Below, piece by piece: positions 52,048-61,007 of a stretch of 64,000 nucleotides of DNA (its first letter is position 1; each line of letters begins with the position of its first letter). A program made the translations under genes and the position numbers. The DNA comes from Leptolyngbyaceae cyanobacterium (GTDB lineage: Bacteria > Cyanobacteriota > Cyanobacteriia > Cyanobacteriales > Aerosakkonemataceae): contig DATNQN010000080.1 of NCBI GenBank assembly GCA_036703985.1, positions 1-64,000 of the forward strand. Reading direction: 5' to 3'. Below the pieces are notes generated by a model. It was given only the letters and a program-made list of their open reading frames with translations. It was not told the DNA's origin and ran no database searches.

Positions 52048-55000
52048 TCAAATAAAGAACCGTTTCTTGAACGGGAAATCATGGAAAAGAGTATAGAAAC
52101 AGGGGATAATAAACAAAGTCAAAAGAGTTGCCAAAGATAAACCGGAAAATACCACAACACCCAACGGTTGTAGAAACTCCGAACCTTCCCCAACTCCCAA
52201 CGCCAGAGGGAATAAACCCAAAACCGTGGTGATAGTAGTCATCAAAATGGGTCGCAAACGTTGAGGTGCAGCTTTTAAAATTGCCGTAGTGCGATCGAGT
52301 TTTTCTTGTTCGCGAATTTGGTTAGCCAATTCAACCATGATAATCGCGTTATTTACCACAATACCCACCAGCAATACCGCACCGACTAACACCGTAGCGC
52401 CAATGGCAGTTTGCGTAATATAAAGTCCAAAAATTCCACCTGCCAAAGCTAGCGGTACTGTTAGCATAATGACCAATGGATCGATTAGAGAATTATACTG
52501 CACCGCCATTACCACAAACACCAAGAAAGCAGCTAATCCCCCTAAAATTTTCAGAGAATTTTGCAACTGTTGATTAGTTTCCGCCGCAGAGCTAGGTAAA
52601 ACCGATACCCCTTCAGGTAATTTTAAATCAGCCATTACCGAGTTTACTTGTTTGAGCGCTTCACTCAAATTAGCACCCTCGCTCAAACTACCAGCAATGA
52701 TAAATACTTGTCGCTGGTTAATGCGTTGCACTTCCCCCGGTGCTTGTCCTTCTTCAATTCGCGCTACATCTCCCAAACGAATTGGTCGATTATTATTAAT
52801 AAATAATGGAATTTGTTCTAACTGAGTAGCTTCTCGAATTGCATCTCTATCCAGTTCAACTCGCACGTCGATCAGGCGATTTCCCCGTTGCAATTGGGTA
52901 GGTATTGACCCTTCAATTGCAGTTTGAATAGTTTGACCGATATCCTGTGCCGTTAATCCTAATTCAGCTACTCTTTCCCAGTCCGGACGAATTTGCACTT
53001 CCGGTTGTCGGGGGTCTGCATCAGGCCGAAACCTAGCCAGAGTTACCCTTTCATCCATTGCGTCCAATACTTGTCGTCCGGCTCTTTGCAGGCTTTCTTC
53101 ATCTTGTCCTTGAAGGATGATGTCAATATCTGCTCCTCGCACGGGAGAATTGGTTAAAATAATACCGCGCACTTGACCGGGATTGATCCGCAAGCGAATT
53201 CCTGCCAAATTTAACTTTTCAAATTCCTGAGAAACTCGTTGCACAAAAGCTTCAACATTAGTACCCGGCTTGAGGGTGATCGTGCTAGAACTCCGCAGGG
53301 GATTGCTACTTGTATTACTGCCAAACAGAAAACCACCTGCGGTAGAAAAGACATATTCTGTTTCCGGTTGTTGGCGAATAATTTCATCAACTATTTTGCT
53401 GACTTTTAAGTTAGTTGCCAAACTAGTGCCGGGAGGAAATTGAGCAACCATGTTAGCTTGTCCGGTATTGATGCGGGGCAAGATTTCTTGAGGAATTTGA
53501 CCGCTCAACCAAATACTGCCACCGCCCAGAATTAAGAATGCAGCTAGTACTACTAAGATCCGAATTCGTAATATGCCAGCTAAAAAATTCCGATAAAGTA
53601 CGATCGCACCTTCAAATTTTTGATTAAACTGCCGCAGCAGCCAAAAACGGTTCAATCCACTAGAAAAACGAATTCCCAATAGTCGAGAACTGCATACTGG
53701 TACAATTGTGAGAGCAACTAAAAGAGAAGCGGCAACGGAAAAAGTAATTGTCAGAATTAATTCGTTAAATAACAATGAGAAAAAACCACCAATTAACAAA
53801 AATGGTAGTACTGATACTAAATTAGTAGTTGTGGAGGCAACTAAAGCAGATTCTACTGATTGACTGCTGCTTTCGGAAAGTTCAATTATTTCTCTATGAC
53901 TCAAATTGCTGCCAGCATCTTTGCCAGGAGTTATCCCAACTCCTTCGGCTATAGTCTCCATCATGACGATGGAATTATCTACTACAATACCCACTCCCAA
54001 CGCCAAACCACCTAAGCTGAAAACGTTAATGGAAAGGCCGAATAGTTGCATTAAAATAATTGCTGCAACCGTAGCGAGGGGAATGGCAATTACGATAATT
54101 AAAGTTTGCCGTAGGGAACCCAAAAATAGCAGAACTGCCAAAGCAGCTAATGCAGTACCGCTTAATCCAGAGCTAACTACGTTGTCGATCGCATTTTTAA
54201 TAAACCTCGATTCGTCCAGCGTCGCTACAATCTGCATATCTTCTGCAATTAAACCAGATTCTCGCAGTTCTTCCAGGCGTTTTTTGACTCCTTCCACTAC
54301 TTGAATCGTGTTAGCATCGGGTTGCTTTTGCACGCTAACTTTAACTGCCTGTTCTCCATTGAGAGTAACAAATATCCGCTGTTCTTCCGTACCATCATTT
54401 ATTTCAGCCAAATCTCTTAAATAAACTCGGCGACTGGAAACAGGAAATGGAGAATTAGGATCGGGAGAAGAACTAACTTCAAAAGAAAGATCGCCAATTT
54501 CTCGAGCATCCCGAAAACGCCCTACCGTGCGCGTAAGCGGCTCTGCATCTTCTCCGAGTAACCGACCGCCAGAAATATCTTGGTTGCGCTCTCTTAAAGC
54601 ATTTAATACATCAGTTAAACTAACACCTTTTGCTTGTAAACGTTTCAGGTCAATTTTAATTCTTACTTCTTCTTGTACGCCCCCCGACACATCTACCGAC
54701 GCTACACCTGGGATAACGTTGAGTTCCCGTGCTAGCTCTTCATCAGCAAATACCCGCAAGTCAACATCCTGCAAAGAAGAAGACTGCAAAGCAAATTCGT
54801 AAATCGGTAATTGAGAGGGATCGATCTTAAATAAACGCGGCTCTTCGATCGTATCTGGTAGCCTACCGCGAGAGCGGTTAAAAGCAGCCGTCGCATCGTT
54901 TAGAGCTTGGTCGATATTTCCACCAGGTTCAAAATATAAGTCTAAGCTGACTTGTCCTTCGCGAGTTTGAGAATAAACTTGCACCACCCCTTCCGTCGCA

Positions 55001-55230
55001 CTTAAAGCTTCTTCCAAAGGTCTGGTAATTTCATCTACTGCTACCTCTGGTGAAACTCCCGGCGCTGATAATCTCACCCCAATTCTGGGATAAGTAATCG
55101 AAGGTAATAAATCTACTTGTAGTTGAGTGAAAAAGAAAACTCCTAATACCAGTACGGCTAAGGTGAGCATCAGCGTACCGATATGCTGGCGAATGGAGAG
55201 TCCGCTAAAACTAAATCCTTTGTTAGTCAT
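52048..55230 (-). CDS. RND-family efflux transporter, AcrB/HAE1 type
   Basis: A 1060-residue inner-membrane proton-driven exporter of the hydrophobe/amphiphile (HAE) class. Features: N-terminal transmembrane helix then LPSITYPRIGVRLSAPGVSPEVAVDEITRPLEEAL (in parts), two large periplasmic loops, and two six-helix bundles; the first contains LALGVGIVVDNSIVMMETI with the proton-relay Asp region, the second VLVGAVLLVGIVVNNAIIMVE. It would form a trimer with the adaptor encoded 265 bases upstream on the same strand and an outer-membrane channel such as TolC, which is not in this window. Substrates cannot be told from sequence. Confidence 0.95.
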   Translation of the reverse strand: MTNKGFSFSGLSIRQHIGTLMLTLAVLVLGVFFFTQLQVDLLPSITYPRIGVRLSAPGVSPEVAVDEITRPLEEALSATEGVVQVYSQTREGQVSLDLYFEPGGNIDQALNDATAAFNRSRGRLPDTIEEPRLFKIDPSQLPIYEFALQSSSLQDVDLRVFADEELARELNVIPGVASVDVSGGVQEEVRIKIDLKRLQAKGVSLTDVLNALRERNQDISGGRLLGEDAEPLTRTVGRFRDAREIGDLSFEVSSSPDPNSPFPVSSRRVYLRDLAEINDGTEEQRIFVTLNGEQAVKVSVQKQPDANTIQVVEGVKKRLEELRESGLIAEDMQIVATLDESRFIKNAIDNVVSSGLSGTALAALAVLLFLGSLRQTLIIVIAIPLATVAAIILMQLFGLSINVFSLGGLALGVGIVVDNSIVMMETIAEGVGITPGKDAGSNLSHREIIELSESSSQSVESALVASTTTNLVSVLPFLLIGGFFSLLFNELILTITFSVAASLLVALTIVPVCSSRLLGIRFSSGLNRFWLLRQFNQKFEGAIVLYRNFLAGILRIRILVVLAAFLILGGGSIWLSGQIPQEILPRINTGQANMVAQFPPGTSLATNLKVSKIVDEIIRQQPETEYVFSTAGGFLFGSNTSSNPLRSSSTITLKPGTNVEAFVQRVSQEFEKLNLAGIRLRINPGQVRGIILTNSPVRGADIDIILQGQDEESLQRAGRQVLDAMDERVTLARFRPDADPRQPEVQIRPDWERVAELGLTAQDIGQTIQTAIEGSIPTQLQRGNRLIDVRVELDRDAIREATQLEQIPLFINNNRPIRLGDVARIEEGQAPGEVQRINQRQVFIIAGSLSEGANLSEALKQVNSVMADLKLPEGVSVLPSSAAETNQQLQNSLKILGGLAAFLVFVVMAVQYNSLIDPLVIMLTVPLALAGGIFGLYITQTAIGATVLVGAVLLVGIVVNNAIIMVELANQIREQEKLDRTTAILKAAPQRLRPILMTTITTVLGLFPLALGVGEGSEFLQPLGVVVFSGLSLATLLTLFIIPCFYTLFHDFPFKKRFFI

Positions 55231-55265
55231 TGGTGATTGGTCATTAGTTATTGGTCATCGGTCAT
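55229..55265. repeat. Heptamer-type TTGGTCATT repeat
   Basis: Tandem CATTGGTGATTGGTCATTAG-type units right at the start codon of the RND transporter gene. Same family as 7385-7435 and 8840-8912. Confidence 0.6.
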
Positions 55266-55495
55266 GGGATTTTAGATTTTAGATTGAAAAATGTATATTG
55301 CTAGGGAATAACTTTATGGGTTTTAGATCCCCGTGAAACCCTCTTTTTAAAAGGGGGACTTTCAATTTGTCTCCCCCTGCACCCTGTTATTAACACAGAT
55401 GAAAAATTTTTGCTTAGCTGCACCAAGGGGGAGCGAGTATAGGATATTAATAACTAGCAACTTGCCTTTGAATAATTGACCTTAATGATTACTAA

Positions 55496-56935
55496 TTATT
55501 GTTCGGATATGATGCTTAAACGCACGCTTTCGCCGTCTTTTAATGGTTTACCACTGCGAACGACGTAACGTTCCCCCGAATTTAACCCTGATAATATTTC
55601 TACTCTGCCATTAGCTCGATCGCCTATTTGCACCTGCCGAGCCATTACTTTCGTTTCCTCTCCTTCTCCCACCACCACAAATATCGTTGCTGATGATGGC
55701 GCACTGACCTCTCCACGCTGCTGAGTCGCCGCCTCTGCGCGTCCTTGAGTCCCGGCGCTGCCGCTCCCGCGCTCCCGCGCTCCCACTTCCAAAGCGGTTT
55801 GTGGCACGATCGCTTTTGGCTCGCTTTTTTGGACAAAACGCACCCGCGCTAACAGCCCGCTGCCAATATTACCACTTTCATTAGGGATGGTAATTTCCAC
55901 AGGCACTAAACGAGCAGTTGCATCAGCCGCTGGGGAAATTTGCGACACTACGCCTGTAAAAGTTTCTTTTGGAAAAGCATCTAAGATTACTTGTACTGAT
56001 TGCCCGGTACGAATAGTTGATAGTTCCAATTCAGAAACGGGAACTACCACTTTTACCCGGCTAAAATCACCTAATTTGAGAATTTCACCCCCTGGCTGCA
56101 CCAAATTTCCCGGCTCGGTGACTCGCGCTAAAACTACTCCCTTGATGGGAGAAACTAATCTGGCATAAGATTGCCGTTCTTTTGTTTGCGCTACCAGTGC
56201 TTGTTGTGCTTTGACTCTCCCTTGGGCGGCGGCTACTGCCTGTTGTTCGGTGGCAATTTGATCTTGGGCTGCCAGCAAAGCTTGTTCGGCAGTTCGCACT
56301 GCTGTTCGTGCTAATTCTGCTTCTTGCTTGGAAAGGGCACCTTGACGGGCGAGAAATTCCCGCCGCGCTGCATCTGACTTGGCTTGCTGAAGTTCTACCC
56401 GTGCTTGCTCTGCTCTGGCTCTAGCGTTATTCACCTGCGATCGAGCGCGTGCTACTTCCGACTGACGAGCGGCTAATTCTGCTTCTGCTTGCGTGACGCC
56501 AGTCAGTAAGATTGCTTCATCTAACTGGGCGAGAATTTGGCCTCGCCCCACCGGGTCGCCCACATCCACAGCTAGGTTGAGCAACCTTCCTTCTACCTGA
56601 GAACGTAAAGAGATTTCTCGGTAAGCTTTGGTAGTACCGATGTAGGAGGGTGCTTCTTGAATAACTCCTACTTTGGCACGTACTACATCTACTGGCGTAA
56701 CGCTGTTCTGTCTTTGCTGTTGTGGAGAAGGGGATTGAGCGTCCGCTTCTGCTTTATCCACTATGCCGCATCCATTAGCAGCGACGAGCAGAGGCAAAAA
56801 CATTACCATCCAAATTCGGGAAACTGGGTATTCCCTTATCAGTTGGCAAAAAAGAGGCAAAGAAACATATTTATACCTCTTTTTCATTCGCAAAAACGAT
56901 TTTAATCTGGATTGTTGCGGATGCCTGGAAGCCAT
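55496..56935 (-). CDS. RND efflux periplasmic adaptor (membrane fusion protein)
   Basis: About 479 residues if begun at 56935. A lipoprotein-like signal is visible (RIWMVMFLPLLVAANGC), then a biotinyl-lipoyl-like half (VDVGDPVGRGQILAQLD), a long Ala/Gln/Arg coiled-coil hairpin (ARSQVNNARARAEQARVELQQ and AAQGRVKAQQALVAQ), the second lipoyl half (SPIKGVVLARVTEPGNLV), and beta-barrel and membrane-proximal domains. It bridges the RND pump to the outer membrane. The start is uncertain: the frame is open to 57010 and ATGs at 56935 and 56887 both lack a ribosome-binding site; 35-60 residues would precede the lipobox, unusually many. A low-complexity SGSAGTQGRAEAATQQRGE insert lies near residue 395. 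Confidence 0.88.
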   Translation of the reverse strand: MASRHPQQSRLKSFLRMKKRYKYVSLPLFCQLIREYPVSRIWMVMFLPLLVAANGCGIVDKAEADAQSPSPQQQRQNSVTPVDVVRAKVGVIQEAPSYIGTTKAYREISLRSQVEGRLLNLAVDVGDPVGRGQILAQLDEAILLTGVTQAEAELAARQSEVARARSQVNNARARAEQARVELQQAKSDAARREFLARQGALSKQEAELARTAVRTAEQALLAAQDQIATEQQAVAAAQGRVKAQQALVAQTKERQSYARLVSPIKGVVLARVTEPGNLVQPGGEILKLGDFSRVKVVVPVSELELSTIRTGQSVQVILDAFPKETFTGVVSQISPAADATARLVPVEITIPNESGNIGSGLLARVRFVQKSEPKAIVPQTALEVGARERGSGSAGTQGRAEAATQQRGEVSAPSSATIFVVVGEGEETKVMARQVQIGDRANGRVEILSGLNSGERYVVRSGKPLKDGESVRLSIISEQ

Positions 56936-57195
56936 GTTGGGAAAATTTACAAAGCTTGACAATTTATAGCATACGGCCAAAAGAAGATTCTCTTGTATGT
57001 CTTTAGTCATGTCCTTTGGCCTTACATTGTAGCCAAGTCAAGATTATTTGACACGCTATCCAATTGCTCATAGAGTTTTTTTTGCGAAAGTTATTGACTT
57101 TTTTTCGCAAATGATTCAAACTCAAAAATTGCTTCTTGCCATTATTTAGCGATAAAAGTGGCTGTTTTATTTGGGTCTCGAATCGAGAGTTAATT

Positions 57196-58164
57196 ATGAT
57201 TCTGGGGAAAAAATTTATACTGGGTGCTGGTGCTGCTTTAGCAGCATTAGCTGCTTTGACGATCGCTGGAGTGGAAAAAGTAGCACTAGCAGAGCGAACT
57301 AACCATCGGCGAGTTGAAAATACCATCGCACAAGCTAATCCTTCTCGTCTGACGATCGTGCTGCCCGGTCGAGGCGATGCAGCGGACTTGCAAAGAAAAG
57401 CAAACGCGATCGCGCAATTTCTGTCCCGGGATCTGGGAATGCCAGTAGAGGCAATGGTAGCTGATGATACGGCTGCTGTAGAAGCGCTGAGAGCTAACCG
57501 GGCTGACGTAGCTTTTTTGAGCAGTCGTCCCGCTTTAAAAGCCGAACAATTGGCAAATGCTCGTTTGTATTTAGCAGAAGTGCGTCCCAACTATTCTGGC
57601 AGACATACTTATCGATCGGTGTTCGTAGTACCAACCAACAGTTCCTTGAAAAGCGGCTCCAATCCTCAAACGCTGCAACAGTTGCGGGGTAAGAGAATGG
57701 CGTTTACTTCTCCCACTTCTGGTAGCGGGTTTATTTTCCCAGTGGGTGAATTGGTAAAATTGGGACTGGTGCCAAATCGCGATCGCTTAAACGGTTTCTT
57801 CGGCCAAATATCTTACGGCAATAATTATAGTGGAGCGCTGCAAGCCGTATTGCGCGGTCAAGCTGATGTAGCTGCCGTATCCGAATATGCTCTGAAGCCT
57901 CCGTACATTACCGCCGCAGAAGGAAATCGGTTAAGAGTTCTCTACGCTATTAATAACGTACCCGCTCACGGTGTGGCGATCGACGATGATGTTCCGGCAG
58001 CTATGCGGGAAAGAATCATCACTTCTATGATGAAATTAAATCAGCCAGCCAACAATCAATTATTAAAAGATTTGTACAATTCAACCGAATTGGTGAGAGT
58101 TAACCATAGTACTCACTTACAGCCAATGCGGGATGCGCTGCAACGTGCTGGCATCGAACCTTAG
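57196..58164 (+). CDS. phnD: Phosphonate/phosphite-type ABC transporter substrate-binding protein
   Basis: A 322-residue periplasmic PhnD-like binding protein. A signal peptide (KKFILGAGAALAALAALTIAG) is followed by LTIVLPGRGDAADLQRKAN, a ADVAFLSSRPALKAEQ segment, RSVFVVPTNSSL, the ligand-pocket motif TSPTSGSGFIFPV, and GQADVAAVSEYALKP. This matches the family binding phosphonate, phosphite or phosphate. I start at ATG 57196 (GAGAG upstream); an upstream ATG at 57136 adds residues that spoil the signal peptide. It is followed by phnC and phnE in the same orientation. No C-P lyase or phosphite dehydrogenase gene is nearby, so the ligand is open. Confidence 0.9.
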   Translation: MILGKKFILGAGAALAALAALTIAGVEKVALAERTNHRRVENTIAQANPSRLTIVLPGRGDAADLQRKANAIAQFLSRDLGMPVEAMVADDTAAVEALRANRADVAFLSSRPALKAEQLANARLYLAEVRPNYSGRHTYRSVFVVPTNSSLKSGSNPQTLQQLRGKRMAFTSPTSGSGFIFPVGELVKLGLVPNRDRLNGFFGQISYGNNYSGALQAVLRGQADVAAVSEYALKPPYITAAEGNRLRVLYAINNVPAHGVAIDDDVPAAMRERIITSMMKLNQPANNQLLKDLYNSTELVRVNHSTHLQPMRDALQRAGIEP

Positions 58165-58189
58165 AAAGGATGAAGGATGAAGGAGAGAG

Positions 58190-58305
58190 AGACCTAACCC
58201 CCCGACCCCCTTCCCGATCCCCCCTGCCCCCCTTTTTAAGGGGGGGTTGGGAAGGGAGGAGTATTACTCCCATCTCCTTGCAGGAGAGGGGTTGGGGGAG
58301 AGGTC
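58190..58305. repeat. C/G-run inverted repeat between phnD and phnC
   Basis: Ends GACCTAACCCCC (near 58190) and GGGGGAGAGGTC (near 58305) enclose CCCCCCTTTTTAAGGGGGG and other C-run/G-run pairs. It resembles the 38615-38698 element and could reduce read-through from phnD into phnC. Confidence 0.6.
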
Positions 58306-58336
58306 AGATTGTCCAGGCGATAGTTGGTAACAAAAA

Positions 58337-59104
58337 ATGATCGATCGGTTTTCAAACTTCCAGCTTCAGACTTCAGACTTTTCCCAGTCTGCCATTAAAT
58401 GCGAAAACATCCAAACTCCCTACGTAGCCTCTCTCAACCGTTCGATTTTGAACGGCATTAGCTGTAATATCCAAGCTGGTGAATTTGTTGCCTTGCTAGG
58501 ACTAAACGGTGCGGGTAAATCCACCTTGTTACGTGCAATGGTTGGTTTAGTGCCTTTACAGCAAGGAATTATTCGCATTAATGGAGTAGCAGGTCATCAG
58601 CAGGGAAGTTCTCGCCAGGAAGTTGGGATGTTATTTCAGGGAGGTGGATTAATTCGCCAACTATCTGCGATCGAAAATGTATTGTGCGGAAAATTGGGAA
58701 GTTTACCCGCTTGGCAAACCTTGTGGGGATTTCCCAAAAGCGATCGACGTTTAGCCTTCAGTTTACTCGATCGACTGGGCTTGAAAGACCAAGCTTATCA
58801 AAAAACCGGACAACTCAGCGGCGGACAACAACAAAGAGTTGCTATAGCCCGTGCCCTCATCCAAAATCCGCAAATCCTACTAGCCGACGAACCCACCAGC
58901 GGCTTAGATGTCATGGCAGCCAAGCAAGTCATGGATATCTTAGCAGATTTGCACTCCCAACAAGGCATGACGATCGTAGTAGTATTGCACGACTTAGCAA
59001 TGGCCGCCACCTATGCCAAACGCGCCATCCTTGTAGATACAGGTCGCATTATTTACGATGGAACTTGTCACAACCTAGAATCACAATTTGCCCAACTAAA
59101 CTAA
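58337..59104 (+). CDS. phnC: Phosphonate-type ABC transporter ATP-binding protein
   Basis: A 255-residue ABC ATPase: Walker A GLNGAGKST, Q-loop in VGMLFQGGGL, signature LSGGQQQRVAIARAL, Walker B ILLADEPTSGLD, and switch His in VLHDLAMAA. It energises uptake by the PhnE permease. The IENVLCGKLGSLPAWQTLWG stretch after the Q-loop is typical of PhnC rather than other ABC families. The first 30 residues are variable. It is 172 bases downstream of phnD across a repeat element and 180 bases before phnE, looser spacing than in a compact operon. Confidence 0.93.
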   Translation: MIDRFSNFQLQTSDFSQSAIKCENIQTPYVASLNRSILNGISCNIQAGEFVALLGLNGAGKSTLLRAMVGLVPLQQGIIRINGVAGHQQGSSRQEVGMLFQGGGLIRQLSAIENVLCGKLGSLPAWQTLWGFPKSDRRLAFSLLDRLGLKDQAYQKTGQLSGGQQQRVAIARALIQNPQILLADEPTSGLDVMAAKQVMDILADLHSQQGMTIVVVLHDLAMAATYAKRAILVDTGRIIYDGTCHNLESQFAQLN

Positions 59105-59112
59105 AAAAATAG

Positions 59113-59201
59113 TTTGTAGTGAAGACTTCAGTCCTACCTGTAACAACCATCAAAAATTATCTGTGTTCATCTGTGTTCATCTGTGTTTCATCTGTGGTTA
59201 A
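59113..59201. repeat. Repeats between phnC and phnE
   Basis: A degenerate GTAGTGAAGACTTCAGTCCT palindrome (59113-59137) followed by four CATCTGTGTT-type units (59158-59201). Both families recur elsewhere in the window. Nothing else is seen in the gap. Confidence 0.65.
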
Positions 59202-59284
59202 AATTATCCCTTGCCACTTTTTAAGAAACTTTTGAATAAAAAACTAATACAAATCAATATTCATCTGAGATTTTAAAATTTAGC

Positions 59285-60073
59285 ATGAAAAACTTGAAAG
59301 TTTTCTACAAACGCCACTCCTGGATAACTCGCCTACTAATTTTATTAGGTGTAATTCTAATCTACGCTTGGGCATTACAAGGCTTAAAAGTCGATATTCA
59401 ATTACTAAAAACCAGTTGGCCTTACATTATTGACTTTGTATCAAGATTATGGCCACCAAATTTAGAAATCATCGATATAGCGATCATCAGATTAATCGAA
59501 ACCATTCAAATGTCCCTATGGGGAACCACAATCGGCGCTATCCTTTCCTTACCAATTGCCATATTATCTGCCCGTAACTTAGCCCCTAGTTGGCTGCGAT
59601 TAATTGCCAACTTCCTACAAAACGCCGTTCGTTCCGTTCCCTCAATTGTACTGGGATTATTATTTGTAGCAGCTACCGGATTAGGTGCGCCAGCCGGAAC
59701 TTTAGCACTAGGAATATATACAATTGGTTATCTAGGAAAATTTTATCAAGAAGCAATTGAATCCGTCGATTCTCGTTCCCTAGAATCTTTAAAAGTGTGC
59801 GGTGCTTCTTGGCTACAAATTGCTCAATATGGAGTTCTACCGCAAGTATTACCGCTTGGATTAGGCTACACATTATATATGTTTGAATACAATATTCGCG
59901 CCGCCTCCGTACTCGGTGTAGTTGGTGCTGGCGGAATCGGATTTGAACTGGTCAACTATATCCGAGGTTTTGAATATACAAAAGCAACTACCATGATGTT
60001 AGTACTGTTAGTAGTTGTCACGGTAATTGATACCTTAAGTAGCAAATTACGTCAAAGGTTAGAGTCGATGTAG
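59285..60073 (+). CDS. phnE: Phosphonate-type ABC transporter permease
   Basis: A 262-residue inner-membrane permease with about six hydrophobic segments. The first is LLILLGVILIYAWAL; the region FLQNAVRSVPSIVLGLLFVAATGLG and the EAxxxxG-type coupling loop (YQEAIESVDSRSLESLKVCGAS) that contacts the ATPase are typical of PhnE, as is AASVLGVVGAGGIGFELVNYIRGFEY. A single permease presumably forms a homodimer. It completes the phnD-phnC-phnE set, and is followed seven bases later by the remains of a transposase gene. Confidence 0.93.
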   Translation: MKNLKVFYKRHSWITRLLILLGVILIYAWALQGLKVDIQLLKTSWPYIIDFVSRLWPPNLEIIDIAIIRLIETIQMSLWGTTIGAILSLPIAILSARNLAPSWLRLIANFLQNAVRSVPSIVLGLLFVAATGLGAPAGTLALGIYTIGYLGKFYQEAIESVDSRSLESLKVCGASWLQIAQYGVLPQVLPLGLGYTLYMFEYNIRAASVLGVVGAGGIGFELVNYIRGFEYTKATTMMLVLLVVVTVIDTLSSKLRQRLESM

Positions 60074-60079
60074 TTCCCT

Positions 60080-60646
60080 ATGACTTATTATCCGGATATT
60101 CATCATCGCCGTTCAATTCGCCTTCAAGGATATGACTATTCTTAGGCAGGTGCGTATTATTTCACCATTTGCTGTCACAAAAGGCGATGTTTATTCGGCA
60201 AAATTATTAACGGAATTATGCAATTAAATATTGCAGGCGCAACCGTTGAAGCAGTTTGGCATAATTTACCTCATCACTTTTCCTTTATCGAACTAGATGC
60301 TTTTGTAATTATGCCTAATCACGTACATGGTATTATTGCGATCGGCGAACCTCAAAATAATATTGCAAATAACCAATTACTAACAAATCAAACAGACTCT
60401 CAACCACCTGTACCCAAAGGTACTACACCAGGTTCTTTGGGTTCAATTTTGCAAAATTTTAAGTCTGTAAGCACCCGCCGAGTTAATCGCTTCACGCGCA
60501 ATTCTGGTACAATTTGGCAACGGAATTATTATGAAGAAATTATTCGTAATGAACAAGCGTACAATAATATCAGACGCTACATCATTGAAAATCCGCTTAA
60601 TTGGGAAAATGACGAAGAAAATTTGACTAAGTTTAAACCAATTTAA
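60080..60646 (+). pseudogene. REP-associated (IS200-like) transposase interrupted by one stop codon
   Basis: Reading from ATG 60080 gives MTYYPDIHHRRSIRLQGYDYS, then TAG at 60143-60145, then AGAYYFTICCHK and onward in the same frame to the stop at 60644-60646, 188 codons in all. The family normally has SQAG here, so a CAG-to-TAG change explains the break. The HUH motif (MPNHVHGII), the WQRNYYE segment and the catalytic-tyrosine helix IRRYIIENP are intact. Members (RayT/TnpA-REP) process palindromic REP sequences. A shorter product could start at ATG 60218 but would lack the N-terminal strand. Located seven bases behind phnE. Confidence 0.85.
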
Positions 60647-60673
60647 TATTTTGTTAATTATAGTTAAGTAATG

Positions 60674-60749
60674 TGTAGGGGCGAAGCATTCGGATATATC
60701 AATTGTCGATTTTTATCATAGATAGTCGCCCGAATGCTTCTCCCCTACA
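60674..60749. repeat. 76-bp palindromic repeat behind the transposase pseudogene
   Basis: Terminal inverted repeat of 19 bases, TGTAGGGGCGAAGCATTCG with one mismatch in the right arm, 28 bases after the transposase stop. A REP-like element next to a REP-type transposase is a known association. Confidence 0.85.
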
Positions 60750-60864
60750 AAATCTGAAATAAAAAAAATATTCTGAATTCTCAATTCTTAATTCTGACTC
60801 CTGACCATTTTTTTAATTCAAAATTCAAAATGCTTGCATTCAAAATTTCTGAAATAATTTTGAA

Positions 60865-60901
60865 TTAATAAATTAAGGATACAAGCCTCTTAATTTATTA
60901 A
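60865..60901. terminator. 13-bp AT-rich hairpin
   Basis: TTAATAAATTAAG (60865-60877) and its perfect complement (60889-60901) with an 11-base loop. It lies between a pseudogene and a minus-strand gene; a terminator for either side is possible, but no T-run follows. Confidence 0.4.
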
Positions 60902-60963
60902 TGGAAAAGAAAAAACATAGTAACATTATCCAAGCCCCTGGCTTTAGACATGGGGTTTATCAT

Positions 60964-60996
60964 TTTGAATTTTGAATTTTGAATTTTGAATTTTTT
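60964..60996. repeat. Heptamer tandem repeat TTTTGAA
   Basis: Five near-perfect 7-base units just before the stop of the CHAD gene on the minus strand; a typical cyanobacterial short tandem repeat. Confidence 0.8.
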
Positions 60997-61007
60997 TGAC
61001 TCCTTCT

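Larger units (their letters stand above)
60647..61007. other. Repeat-rich intergenic region
   Basis: Contains the 76-bp palindrome (60674-60749), an AATTCTGACTCCTGAC repeat (60790-60805, identical at 63025-63040), a 13-bp hairpin TTAATAAATTAAG/CTTAATTTATTAA (60865-60901), a CCCCTGGCTTTAGACATGGGG-like stretch near 60935-60955 that resembles an IS200/IS605 end, and five TTTTGAA units (60964-60996). No gene is seen. Confidence 0.7.

Noticed and set aside
57003-57590. A 195-residue minus-strand frame over the phnD start
   Set aside because: Antisense to phnD, whose protein has clear family motifs and a signal peptide; the minus-strand product shows no recognisable feature.
60143-60145. Programmed recoding of the TAG codon in the transposase
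   Set aside because: No pyrrolysine or selenocysteine signal is visible and a CAG-to-TAG change in a decaying mobile gene is the simpler explanation.
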